Assembly (NCBI GenBank): GCA_003427395.1
Contig: BFEA01000317.1
Span: 1,474,324 to 1,496,493 of the forward strand
Length of the DNA stretch: 22,170 bases
Source: Chara braunii
Taxonomy: Eukaryota; Streptophyta; Charophyceae; Charales; Characeae
Direction: 5' to 3'
Position numbers and translations under genes: made by a program. Under the pieces are notes generated by a model. The model was not told the origin of the DNA, did not search any database, and saw nothing but the letters and a program-made list of their open reading frames with translations. This document shows positions 7,209 through 15,884 of the stretch, piece after piece (the stretch's first letter is position 1; each line of letters begins with the position of its first letter).

Positions 7209-7640
7209 GCCCGCCCTAAGTGAAGGCGGGCCTAACAAATCACGAGAGGCCCTCGACTGTCAATTTCGTATTTGGGGGTCCAGACAGTTGCGACGCGCCA
7301 GTTGGTTCAAGGAAACACAGGCCGAGCAGCAAGAAAATTCCACGGCCTTCCTGGCCTTTCCGGAAGTGCAGACCCTGGGCAAGAATCGCAGCCTCATACA
7401 CAGACAGTTGAGAGGCCCAACCGAATGAGGCCCAGTAGCCGCAGCAGAGGCGCAGCATACTGGGGCCTTCCGAAAGCTTCTGGGCCGAGGCCCAGGCCAG
7501 CCAGGCCTCCAATCGAGGCAGGCTCTTTCCATATAAGAAAGAGGCTAGCGGCAGCGGTGCTGGAGTGGACACTCACGGGCTGTGGCTGGCGCTGAGAGGC
7601 AAGGTGCGGGCACGTGCGGTCGTGTGCTGAAAAGGGCGCT
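7209..7640 (+). promoter_or_regulatory. Promoter-like repeat copy with TATA box at 7532
   Basis: Hairpin GCCCGCC/GGCGGGC (7209-7215/7225-7231) and palindrome CTGGGCC-GA-GGCCCAG (7480-7495) precede TATAAGAA (7532-7539). The words CTTCTGGGCC, GGCCCAGGCC and GGAGGC/GAGGCAGG before the TATA box also precede the minus-strand TATA box at 11415. Inverted arms CTTTC and GAAAG flank this TATA box. It is likely the same repeat family as 2600-3010, but more diverged. Confidence 0.35.
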
Positions 7641-7766
7641 GCTGAGGGCAGCGCCACAGCCCATCCTCCATGGCTAGGTGAGCTTGGTCTACAGTGAGGC
7701 GCAGGGGGTGGTCTTCGGGTGTACAGAAGGAAGACGCGGGTGTATGTCGAGGGGGAGAGAGAGAAG

Positions 7767-7792
7767 GATGATGATGATGATGATGATGATGT
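7767..7792. repeat. (GAT)n microsatellite
   Basis: About eight GAT units; the minus-strand poly-Ile or poly-Ser frames across it are artefacts. Confidence 0.95.
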
Positions 7793-8553
7793 GAGGGCGC
7801 ATACCTGGTAATGGCGATGGTCTGCTACGGGCGACATCTTCAAGTACTTCGTTGGCTGCTGACGTCAACAGTTGCATTGTCAATCAGTAGGCTAGTAGTA
7901 GCTGTGTAGGGAGTAGGCTGGGCACCGAGCGCCAAGTAGGGAGAAGGGCCTGGATACATATGTTGGTGGTGGCGAGGGCAAGCTCTCATTGACATTGGTT
8001 TTCAGTGTTACGATTCTCCATTGGTGTCATATTGGTGCAATGCTGCTTCCTGAACACTGTGATACGATCTGGCTTTCAATGTGATTGTGCAATCTGTATA
8101 TTGTCATCTCGCTACTGCTCATTTTCCTTACACAAGTGGGATTGGGGGAAAAAAAAAATTAAACAACAACCGACAGAAAGAAAGCAAAGAGTATGAGTTC
8201 AAGCTTTGTGAAGGGGCTGGTTTTATAGTATGGGGAGAGGTGTTTGTCTTGCCTGTGATAAATTATTGATGACCACTACTCCAGAACCGATGCCGATGCC
8301 TGCACTCAGTAAGAGTAGCCTGCTCAACCAAAACACAGCAAAATTCACCAAAACAAAAAACATAATAATAATTTTTAAAAATTGGAAAAATCATTTAAAG
8401 TTTACCCCACCGAAAAATTCCATTAAACCTGCTGCTCCTCCCCCTCCCCCCCCCTCCCTTCCTTGCCAGGTGTTAGGCTCAACCCTGAGGGAACCCATAA
8501 CTCTTAGGGGAGCTTAGCCGTAGCCGGTAGATTAGGACATAACATATAGCTGC
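7793..8553. other. Unassigned sequence, no supported gene
   Basis: Mixed to A/T-rich sequence with only short open frames. An A-rich patch (about 8335-8420) is followed by a C-rich run (about 8436-8460). I see no repeat or gene. Confidence 0.4.
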
Positions 8554-9086
8554 TTAACGCACCAGTACATGGACACCTGGGTGGCAGGCCTGGCGTCTCA
8601 AATTCTGGAGGCGCAAAATGAAAACGCGACGGCCGATCAAATTTATCAACTGCGGGCCCAGCGTTTGACGTTTCGGCCTCGTTTTCTTGTGGCGACAAGT
8701 ATCAGACTGCAAGGCTGGGGCCGTGTACTTGTGGTTTAAAGCACCAGTACATGGGCACCCGCGGGCCTGACACCTCGAAATCTGGAAGCACGAAACGGAA
8801 ACGCAACCGCCGATCCAATTTATCAACGGCAGGCCCTGCGTTTGACATTTCGGCCTTGTTTCCTTGTGGCGACAAGTTTCGGTCAGCAAGGCTGGGGCCG
8901 TGTACTAGAGGTTTAAGCCACCAGTACATTCGAAAAAGGAGATTGAGTCTCTCCTGAAAAATAAGAGGCCATGAACCGCCAATTCAACGGTCCATGGCCT
9001 CCAATTTTTTTTATTTTATTTTTTCAAAAACCTCCAAATTTTTGGGAGAAGCTCAACCTGCTTTCTCGGATGTACTGGTGGTTTAA
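8554..9086. mobile_element. Three abutting TTAA-bounded foldback units
   Basis: Units at 8554-8739, 8735-8916 and 8912-9086 each open with TTAA, two or three variable bases and ACCAGTACAT. Each closes with a reversed version (GTACTTGTGG, GTACTAGAGG, GTACTGGTGG) plus TTTAA. Units 1 and 2 are about 80 percent alike along their length. Unit 3 shares only the ends. In unit 3 the inversion runs about 40 bp inward (8912-8955 against 9047-9086), and the centre folds again: GAGGCCATG (about 8967) against CATGGCCTC (about 8993). Neighbouring units share one TTTAA. TTAA borders are typical of piggyBac-type targets, but no transposase is present. Confidence 0.7.
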
Positions 9087-9100
9087 CGTGGCCTTGTATT

Positions 9101-9211
9101 CTACCGTCTTCACCCGAATGGAACACCCGGTCATTATAGCCGTATCTGGACTGAAAATCGCGCCAAATACGGGTATAATGACTGGGCATTGTATTCGGGT
9201 GAAGACGGTAG
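9101..9211 (+). mobile_element. 111-bp palindromic MITE, copy a
   Basis: CTACCGTCTTCACCCGAAT (9101-9119) is matched by its reverse complement at 9193-9211. The inverted arms extend about 49 bp with few mismatches (GTCATTATA facing TATAATGAC) around a loop of about 12 bases. A second copy of the same length and orientation lies at 12821-12931. No target duplication is obvious and there is no coding capacity. Confidence 0.85.
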
Positions 9212-9460
9212 TCCTAAGCCCTAGATCCCCTTGGTGTGTGGATGGGCTCTTGTAGAGTTGTTTGTCCACAGTAGGTGATACGAGGTAAGAATACAGCTGA
9301 TCCCTTGCTCGTCTGGGGCGGGATCGGTAGTCCGAGGTACAATCCTGAGGGAAAAGATGTGGCTGTCCCCCATATGAGGAGAAGACAAGCATGCATTTTT
9401 TTAATCTAAAAAAAAAAAAAAAAAAAATTGCAGTGTTGCATACATCTCTGAAGAAAGTCC
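9212..9460. other. Unassigned sequence with A-run 9408-9427
   Basis: Mixed sequence ending in about 20 A. The A-run lies directly before MITE copy c, and small frames here are not convincing. Confidence 0.4.
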
Positions 9461-9570
9461 TCACCATCTTCCCCCAAATAAGAACACCAGGTTATTACAG
9501 CTGTATTTGGCGCAACTTTCACTCTGCATATGGTGACGGCGGACATTCTATTTGCATGAACCCGATAGCC
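9461..9570 (-). mobile_element. Diverged MITE copy c, inverted
   Basis: ACCATCTTCCCCCAAATA, a diverged GGTTATTAC, GTATTTGG and CAACTTTCA follow in the order found on the minus strand of copies a and b. The second arm is decayed (TGCATATGGTGAC, then TTCTATTTG). Its length of about 110 bp matches the others. Confidence 0.6.
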
Positions 9571-9685
9571 CTTAGTTAACGACTGTGTCAGTTTAGGTGC
9601 GCCTGACAGAAGCTTCCACTGTGACAGGCAATTGCGACCTGAATGCCATTCGAGTTCCAACGATGCAAAGGAAGCATGACTTTAC

Positions 9686-9924
9686 CAGAAACTCAGGCTG
9701 CATAAACTCTCCAACGGGGTCATATCGGGCAGCTTCACATCCTCTTCTTCCTCCGAACCTTCGGGAAGTAGCGGGCTATTGAGAGTATTGTGGTGGCAGT
9801 GGGCCACAACTGAGATGTCATGTTCTTCCCCCGCCCCCTCTCCGCCAACTTGATGCGCTTTCTGCTTATGAAAGACTTCGTTATCCTCACTCGCATCAGA
9901 TGGTGACGACTTCCCATGAACAAG
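9686..9924 (-). CDS. Candidate protein-coding exon, acidic Ser-rich
   Basis: On the minus strand TTCTTTGTGGCAG ends at 9925. The 239 bases that follow are open throughout and end at CTG before a donor-like GTAAAG (9685 downward). The reading frame gives about 80 residues rich in Ser, Glu, Asp and His, including SSPSDASEDNEVFHKQK and PEGSEEEEDVKLPDM. This looks like a real disordered acidic segment and not a repeat artefact. The frame meets a stop immediately inside the presumed intron, as expected of an exon edge. I recognise no family. Partner exons are not identified; upstream on the minus strand lies the assembly gap. A chance open frame remains possible. Confidence 0.35.
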
Positions 9925-10103
9925 CTGCCACAAAGAATGGGAGAGGTAGGTTAGCATAGGTTCTTAGGTTATTAATTTCTTACTATGCTTTCGCATCACA
10001 ATGAAAAGCTATGGTTAAGGCCTGTTGGCCCCTGCTGTTTGCTGCGAACTTGTCACTTGATTGATGTAGTAATAGCCTTGGGCACTGGGGCCCGCTTGCA
10101 ATA

Positions 10104-10999
10104 GGGGGGGGGGGGGGGGNNNNNNNNNNNNNNNNNNNNNNNNNNNNNNNNNNNNNNNNNNNNNNNNNNNNNNNNNNNNNNNNNNNNNNNNNNNNNNNNN
10201 NNNNNNNNNNNNNNNNNNNNNNNNNNNNNNNNNNNNNNNNNNNNNNNNNNNNNNNNNNNNNNNNNNNNNNNNNNNNNNNNNNNNNNNNNNNNNNNNNNNN
10301 NNNNNNNNNNNNNNNNNNNNNNNNNNNNNNNNNNNNNNNNNNNNNNNNNNNNNNNNNNNNNNNNNNNNNNNNNNNNNNNNNNNNNNNNNNNNNNNNNNNN
10401 NNNNNNNNNNNNNNNNNNNNNNNNNNNNNNNNNNNNNNNNNNNNNNNNNNNNNNNNNNNNNNNNNNNNNNNNNNNNNNNNNNNNNNNNNNNNNNNNNNNN
10501 NNNNNNNNNNNNNNNNNNNNNNNNNNNNNNNNNNNNNNNNNNNNNNNNNNNNNNNNNNNNNNNNNNNNNNNNNNNNNNNNNNNNNNNNNNNNNNNNNNNN
10601 NNNNNNNNNNNNNNNNNNNNNNNNNNNNNNNNNNNNNNNNNNNNNNNNNNNNNNNNNNNNNNNNNNNNNNNNNNNNNNNNNNNNNNNNNNNNNNNNNNNN
10701 NNNNNNNNNNNNNNNNNNNNNNNNNNNNNNNNNNNNNNNNNNNNNNNNNNNNNNNNNNNNNNNNNNNNNNNNNNNNNNNNNNNNNNNNNNNNNNNNNNNN
10801 NNNNNNNNNNNNNNNNNNNNNNNNNNNNNNNNNNNNNNNNNNNNNNNNNNNNNNNNNNNNNNNNNNNNNNNNNNNNNNNNNNNNNNNNNNNNNNNNNNNN
10901 NNNNNNNNNNNNNNNNNNNNNNNNNNNNNNNNNNNNNNNNNNNNNNNNNNNNNNNNNNNNNNNNNNNNNNNNNNNNNNNNNNNNNNNNNNNNNNNNNNN
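10104..10999. other. G-run and assembly gap (N at 10120-10999)
   Basis: Sixteen G lead directly into 880 N, so sequencing probably failed at the G-run. Any open frame spanning the N run is meaningless. Isolated N occur at 11096, 11110-11111 and 12261. Confidence 1.
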
Positions 11000-11066
11000 A
11001 CTCTTTCAACTCAAAAAAAACAACAATGAACTTGTCTTAAACTCAATCTTAACAGCTGCACAACTT

Positions 11067-11290
11067 GCGGCTATGGCCGCCGAACACGGTCTCTANCACC
11101 AGCCTCACTNNCTCCCTCACTGTCTCATGCGTGCACGTACGAGGATCACCCTGAATGTCCCCACTCAGCACAGCCTCACACACTCTGAACACTTGTCTTC
11201 ACCAACAGCTGGGCGGCTATGGCCGTCGTCATCTTCCTCCTGCTGGCTATGGCCGCCGACATCTACCCCACTGGCCAGCTATGGCCGCTG
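11067..11290. repeat. GGCTATGGCCG interspersed repeat, four copies
   Basis: GGCTATGGCCG lies at 11069, 11215 and 11245, with AGCTATGGCCG at 11277. The last three copies are 30-32 bp apart and share CATCTTC/CATCTAC-type tails. A 187-codon plus-strand frame crosses the region, and its GYGRRHLP duplication comes from this repeat. The minus-strand version GGCCATAG also occurs downstream of the TATA box at 2780. Confidence 0.7.
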
Positions 11291-11407
11291 TCTTCTTCAC
11301 TGCCCACTTCGTCTCCAGGCACCTGCAGACCTCCATGCACAAGACACCATGGCAGCTCTTCCACATGGCTCACAGGCGAATGAATGAATGGCTGGACGCT
11401 GCCTGTT

Positions 11408-11415
11408 TATTTATA
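11408..11415 (-). promoter_or_regulatory. TATA box of minus-strand promoter-like repeat
   Basis: On the minus strand TATAAATA follows GGCCCAGGCC and GGAGGCAGG. It is followed by CATTCATTCATTC, TGGAGGTCTGCAGG (about 11340) and GGCCATAG. The same order is seen on the plus strand around 2780 and in part around 7532. A copy of a promoter-bearing repeat is the simplest reading. Confidence 0.4.
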
Positions 11416-11459
11416 CTTCTTCGGAGGTACCCGGACCCTGCCTCCAGACCTGTGGGCCT

Positions 11460-11522
11460 GGGCCAAAACGTGTGGCCCAGGGAAGCTTCCAGACGTTTGG
11501 CCTTCTGGGCCAAAACGTGTGG
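11460..11522. repeat. GGGCCAAAACGTGTGG direct repeat, two copies
   Basis: Identical 16-bp words at 11460-11475 and 11507-11522 lie 47 bp apart, upstream of the minus-strand TATA box. They contain ACGTG, a G-box-like core. Confidence 0.85.
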
Positions 11523-11710
11523 AACTCTCTGCATGCTCCAGAACCTTCCCCACGTGCAGCCCTTACCCAGGTACATGCTGGCTGGACCCCCCCTACAGAA
11601 CCTACGGACTTCTGGAACCTACAGACTCTACAGACTTTCGACAGACTCAGTAGAGACTTCTAGAACAGGCTTTCTAGGCCTATTGGTAGCAGACCTAGCT
11701 GCTAATCTAC

Positions 11711-11925
11711 AGACCTAGGGATCAAGTCCTACTGACCAAACTACAGACTAACCTAAGTCGTAGGACAGGTTTGGGGATCGAATCCTACTCAGGTCACGGG
11801 GTCTATGTACAGGTACAGGGTAGGTCTAGGGATCGAATCTCACTCAGCACACAGGGTCAATGTACAGGGTTAGGGCACAGGTCTAGGGATCGAATCTCTG
11901 TGACTGCAGTACAAGGTCAACTGGG
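11711..11925. repeat. 56-bp tandem repeat, four units
   Basis: AGGTCTAGGGATCGAATCTC and variants start at about 11711, 11766, 11822 and 11878, a regular 55-57-bp spacing. Between them are GGTCAATGTACAGGG-type words. The core closely matches the B-box end of the tRNA-like element at 12686 (AGGTCTAGGGTTCGATCCTC). Confidence 0.8.
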
Positions 11926-11938
11926 TGAAACCGTTTCA

Positions 11939-11975
11939 GATTGATTGGTGGGGGAGGGGTCACCCTGCCCCCCCC

Positions 11976-12038
<63 letters not shown>

Positions 12039-12395
12039 GTGGTTTTTGTTTCCCACTTCTTTTTTTTTTCAATTGATTGATTGATTGATTGATTGATCGA
12101 TTGGTGCGGGAGGGGTTGCCCCCCTCCCCTACCCTCACACGCGCGCGCACACGCACCCACACACCCACACACCCACACACCCACACACCCACACACACAC
12201 ACACACACACTCGTGCACGTTTTTTTTTTCTTCGATTGATTGGTTGGGGAGGGGTCACCCNCCCCCCCCCCAACACACGCACACACGCACACACACTCAC
12301 ATACACACACACATTCACACACATGTGTGACATTCACACACACATTCACACACGTGTGACATTCACACACATTCACACACACACATTTTTGTATA
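11939..12395. repeat. GATT / GGGGAGGGGTCACCC / (CA)n composite repeat, three units
   Basis: Units begin near 11939, 12087 and 12234, about 147 bp apart. Each has a GATT run, GGGGAGGGGT, a C-run, a CA microsatellite, and (first two) a TCACGTGG or TCGTGCACG word followed by a T-run. The third trails into CATTCACACAC words with TCACACACGTGTGA near-palindromes. Vast CA-driven frames here are not genes. One N lies at 12261. Confidence 0.85.
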
Positions 12396-12465
12396 TTCTT
12401 ATCTTTTTTTTTATATTTCATTTTTTTAATAAAAAAAAACAGCGGTTTGGAAAATATATATATAT

Positions 12466-12514
12466 ATATGGGGTTGTAGGGTTTGCGAAACCCTACAAGG
12501 CTACAACCCCATAT
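12466..12514. repeat. Bistable hairpin with inverted telo-box motifs
   Basis: Inner stem TTGTAGGGTTT (12474-12484)/AAACCCTACAA (12488-12498) is perfect over 11 bp with loop GCG. Outer stem ATATGGGGTTGTAG (12466-12479)/CTACAACCCCATAT (12501-12514) is perfect over 14 bp. The bases TTGTAG (12474-12479) belong to both stems, so only one can form fully. AAACCCTA (12488-12495) is the plant telo-box and faces its own reverse complement. A (TA)n run precedes it. Confidence 0.85.
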
Positions 12515-12578
12515 TTATTTTATTTTATTTTCCATTTACTCGGCAGGGAAACATCCCCGAAGGCCTGCAGCTGCGACC

Positions 12579-12654
12579 CAACTGTGGCGGTCCGTGGCCG
12601 CAGTTGAGATCCCAACCGAGGGCCGGGATCGACCCCGCGGTCACTACCGCGGGG
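12579..12654. repeat. Three consecutive hairpins
   Basis: CAACTGTGGC/GCCGCAGTTG (12579-12588/12597-12606, one mismatch), GATCCC/GGGATC (12608-12613/12625-12630) and CCCCGCGGT/ACCGCGGGG (12633-12641/12646-12654, perfect, loop CACT). They end about 30 bp before the tRNA-like element. Confidence 0.85.
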
Positions 12655-12685
12655 GACACATAGGTGCAGTGCATATGCAGATCAG

Positions 12686-12758
12686 CGGAGATGGTAGTTC
12701 AGTAGGTTGAGCTTGAGTGCTGTAGGAATCAGGTCTAGGGTTCGATCCTCTTGAAGGC
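12686..12758 (+). ncRNA. tRNA-derived SINE head or tRNA pseudogene
   Basis: TAGTTCAGTAGG (12695-12706) fits the polymerase III A box, and GGTTCGATCC (12739-12748) is an exact B box. The 32 bases between them are normal tRNA spacing. The D-arm and T-arm are recognisable, but the acceptor arms do not pair, so it is not a working tRNA. About 60 bp downstream lies MITE copy b. Confidence 0.6.
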
Positions 12759-12820
12759 CAATACGTCACATAGTGTGGTGATAGCTATGAGAAAGACAGG
12801 GCGATAATGATGGGAGGGGA

Positions 12821-12931
12821 CAACCTTCTTCCCCCGAATAGAACGCCCGGTCATTATCGCTGCATCTGGACTGAAAGTTGGGCCAAATGCAGCGATAATG
12901 ACCGTATGTTGTATTCGGGGGAAGAAGGTAG
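12821..12931 (+). mobile_element. 111-bp palindromic MITE, copy b
   Basis: ACCTTCTTCCCCCGAATA (12823-12840) faces its reverse complement (12913-12930). GGTCATTATCGCTGCAT faces ATGCAGCGATAATGACC around a short loop. The arms of this copy are better paired than those of copy a, so it is probably younger. Confidence 0.9.
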
Positions 12932-12973
12932 CTTCTTAGTAGAAGAGTCGATGGTGGCCAACTAACTACTGAT

Positions 12974-13380
12974 GATGGGGCTAAGTGACCTCCAGGCCAA
13001 ATATGTCACAAAGGGTGGTTATGGGTCTGGAGTCAGGACTACAGCAGTCGGAGGGGACTAGCTCCTGATTTAGTCGTAGAACGGATGGTGGTGTAGTAAC
13101 TACGGTCTACGGACGATGGGGCTTGGTGACCTCCAGACGATACAACGACATAGGAGGGATGCAGTTGCTGACTTCGTAGACAAACGGATGGGGGCCTAGC
13201 AACCACTGAGGATCTGGCGAAGTGACTTCCAGATTATACAACCACACAACTACGACGAACTGAGGAGTCTAGCTGATGACCGAGCTATGGAGGCGCATCG
13301 TGGCCGTGTAGTACGTGTACCTCATGCAGTACGTGTACCTACTAATGACAGAGGCTAGGGAACCTCCAAAGAACACATAA
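12974..13380. repeat. Degenerate interspersed repeat, about four units
   Basis: GATGGGGCT plus GTGACCTCCAG starts at 12974 and 13115. Weaker relatives lie at 13211 (GATCTGGCGAAGTGACTTCC) and 13347. An earlier tail, GGCCAATACGTCAC, is at about 12756. Spacing is irregular (96-141 bp). GTACGTGTACCT is duplicated at about 13311 and 13330. Confidence 0.5.
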
Positions 13381-14253
13381 CCAATAACAACAAGAGCAAT
13401 AACAGGAAAGCGACCAGAGAGGGGCCTAGCGGACGACTAAGGGTAGAGGGGTGGATGGTCACCGTATTATCTACCGACAATAAGCTAGAAGCTCTAGGGT
13501 CGTAGTTTGAACAGCAGCAGTATAACCACAACATAATTGGAACAACTCTCAACTGTTAAGCTGTGATAGGCGGGTAAAACCGGGTTGCTCAGGGGGTGTT
13601 ACCAGTAGACACTGCCTGCAATACTTAGGGTACATACGATAATGTCGATAAGATCTATACACTGGGGAGCCCAGGTAGGTCTGGGGGACAATTAAGGTGC
13701 TCCACCCATGGAACCTGCAGAAAACGAATGCTGATGCCTAGCTCTCGAAGCACCCGCATGACAGGGCTCGCTCGACTACACTTCAACCAGGGCTGAGTGG
13801 GTTCCGTTCATCCGTGGCGCCTACCACCATCGTGTGTTCAGGTCACCACGGTAGGATGGGTGATGCTCCCTGCCGAGAGAACAGCAAAGTCTTAGGGTTT
13901 GGCCACGGATAAGGAGCGCCACTAGTAGGCTGTTTCAGTGCCATTCTGACTCTCCCTAGCAAGGAAGAAGATCGACGCCGTAGCCAGTTTGGGTGGTGAG
14001 TAGGGAGAGGTGGTGCGAGAAGGGAAGATCACCGGACTAAGGGGGAAAGGTCGTGGAGGAGGAGGACTTGGTGAGGGACTTGGTGGCTGCTAAGAAAAGC
14101 GCCGGCGAGACGCGTTCTTCAAGGCAGCATCGGTGGGTGTAGCAGAGAACTCTGTGGCGCTGTACTATGCAGTCGTGTGGGCTACGGATAGATGACAGAG
14201 TAGGTTGTCATACCTGTTTGTAGAGAGACCAGCGCGAGGGCTGACTGGTACTA
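13381..14253. other. Unassigned sequence, no supported gene
   Basis: Mixed, slightly purine-rich sequence with stops in all frames. No RNA gene or clear repeat is seen. Confidence 0.4.
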
Positions 14254-14280
14254 CTGTTGTTGTTGTTGTTGTTGTTGTTT
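14254..14280. repeat. (TTG)n microsatellite
   Basis: Nine TTG-type units. The minus-strand 135-codon frame across it (14165-14572) has a poly-Thr tract from this repeat and no recognisable domain. Confidence 0.95.
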
Positions 14281-14941
14281 GGCAAGGAAAGCACTTTTCC
14301 AAGCCCACTATCTCGGTGGGGGTGAGAGAGCCGCCGGGATTGAGGCCCTTGTTTATTGGGCTGCTCCGTCCATTGGTGGGGAGCGACACCTGCTGGAAAC
14401 TGGATCCAATTACTAATGTTGGGATGTGAGAATGGGGATTTTCATCAACCAAGAGACGTCTGACCCAACATTGTTGGTGCTTGAGCTGGTGTGATCTTTG
14501 CTTTGTGGTTTCTGCTGCTTGCCTGGTTGGCAGTGGTTGCCATGTGCATGCATGCTGATCAAGAGCGTTCATGATGCTTGTACTTTGAGTCTCTCCTGAG
14601 TAGTTTCCTTTGCAAACGACTCTTTATCGGCGGCAAACTGTGGCAAACGCAAGACAATGGGGAGAGAACACAGGCAGCAATGGACGAGAGCCACGAAAAA
14701 AGGTGCAAGAAGAAAGGGGGCATGCAACAAAAGAAGAAGCCATGCCCACCATACACCTCTACATGTTTGACAAGAAAGCAATGCAGACGTGATGTCGAAA
14801 ACCAACCGTTACGGCTCAGTTGTTTGCCCATCCACCCCTCCATCTCTGTGCATTAACAGATTCATTCATTCATTGAATCTTCTATCCATTTCTTTATCTA
14901 CTTTTCTATACACTTCTCCATCCATTTTGCAATGGGCCTCA
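14281..14941. other. Unassigned sequence, no supported gene
   Basis: Overlapping frames on both strands (about 14559-14856) have no motifs. A short (ATTC)n patch lies at about 14862. Confidence 0.4.
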
Positions 14942-15047
14942 CTCCACTACTCACCAAAATGAGAATGAATGTTCGGCTAAAACATGGAAAGATAGTAAGA
15001 TACACAGCCATACTTTTTGTCTTCTGTGCATGTGGTGAGTAGTGGAG
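14942..15047. repeat. 15-bp inverted repeat CTCCACTACTCACCA
   Basis: CTCCACTACTCACCA (14942-14956) has its exact reverse complement at 15033-15047, 76 bases apart. GGGCC lies just outside both arms. It may be the ends of a small foldback element of about 120 bp. Confidence 0.75.
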
Positions 15048-15789
15048 CAAGGGGCCTATGCATTTGTCTTCTCTCTGTACGTCTCTTCCTTAGTCTATCC
15101 ATGTTGCTCGTTTTTTTTTTTTTTTTTTTTCTCGTAAGTTTCTACACCTACCAAATGTCATCTCACTGCATGCCCTAAACTTCCTAAAGTAGATGACAGC
15201 CATAGAAATAAACAAACAAAAAAAGAAAAACAATCAATTTTTTTTCTTGTCCTTTTTTTTTTTTTGACCCAGGGGGGGGGGGGGGGAGGGGAGGTTTACA
15301 AGTGGGCTATGTAAGGATTTGATAGCCTGTTTTCTAAACTTTTTCTTTTTTACTAATTTCTGGTTTTCTTTTTCAGTGTTTTCAACTTTTCAGGATAACC
15401 TTTTTACCGTGTTTTTTTTTTTTTTTTTTTTTTTCTTACCGTGTTATGTGTGACTTACCGGCGCCAGTAATGGAAGGCAGAAAATGATCAGCATCACGCC
15501 TGTGCTGGCATATTTGGCAAACTTGGTCGTTATCCAGTATTCCTTCGATACGATTCATCCATCACCCCCTCCCAACCATCCCCCGCAGCCGCCGACAAGG
15601 TCCATGCCGCCACCAAAGGGGCACAAATTACATCCAGTCAGGCCAACAATCACACATGAAAAACTGAGTCAGACTCGGAAGGAAACAAGGGGGTAAAAAA
15701 ACAAAAAAAACAAGCTCAGAACAGAACGGCGGTGAAAAAAACTGCTCAAAAGTTTGAGAGGCATGTGGAGGCAGAGCACCTACACTGCG
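15048..15789. other. Homopolymer-rich sequence, no supported gene
   Basis: T-runs at about 15111-15130, 15252-15264 and 15413-15434, and a G-run at about 15273-15286. A 70-codon frame (15484-15696) is Pro/His-rich and has no motif. Confidence 0.45.
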
Positions 15790-15797
15790 CAATCCCA

Positions 15798-15857
15798 GCA
15801 TCGAACTCTTGACCTTCAACTTGAAACTTGCCAGGCAGACATTTAACCAGTAGACCA
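15798..15857 (-). ncRNA. tRNA-derived SINE head or tRNA pseudogene
   Basis: On the minus strand TGGTCTACTGG (15857-15847) fits the A box consensus fully. AGTTCGATGCT (15808-15798) fits most of the B box. The 38 bases between are tRNA-like. Acceptor pairing is not evident. Confidence 0.5.
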
Positions 15858-15884
15858 AGTGGGGTGGGGTGAAGATGAATCCCC

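Noticed and set aside
10053-11009. 318-codon minus-strand frame
   Set aside because: It is almost entirely the N gap.
11155-11718. 187-codon plus-strand frame
   Set aside because: Its only regularity is a repeat-derived duplication, and no domain is visible. The segment is better explained as repeat DNA with a minus-strand TATA box.
11917-12607. Frames reading poly Val-Cys or poly Thr-His
   Set aside because: They are produced by CA/TG microsatellites.
12966-13280. CTGATGA at about 12966 and 13271 as possible further hammerheads
   Set aside because: Neither is followed by a stem plus GAAA or enclosed by a stem III.
14165-14572. 135-codon minus-strand frame
   Set aside because: It contains a poly-Thr microsatellite tract and no recognisable motif.
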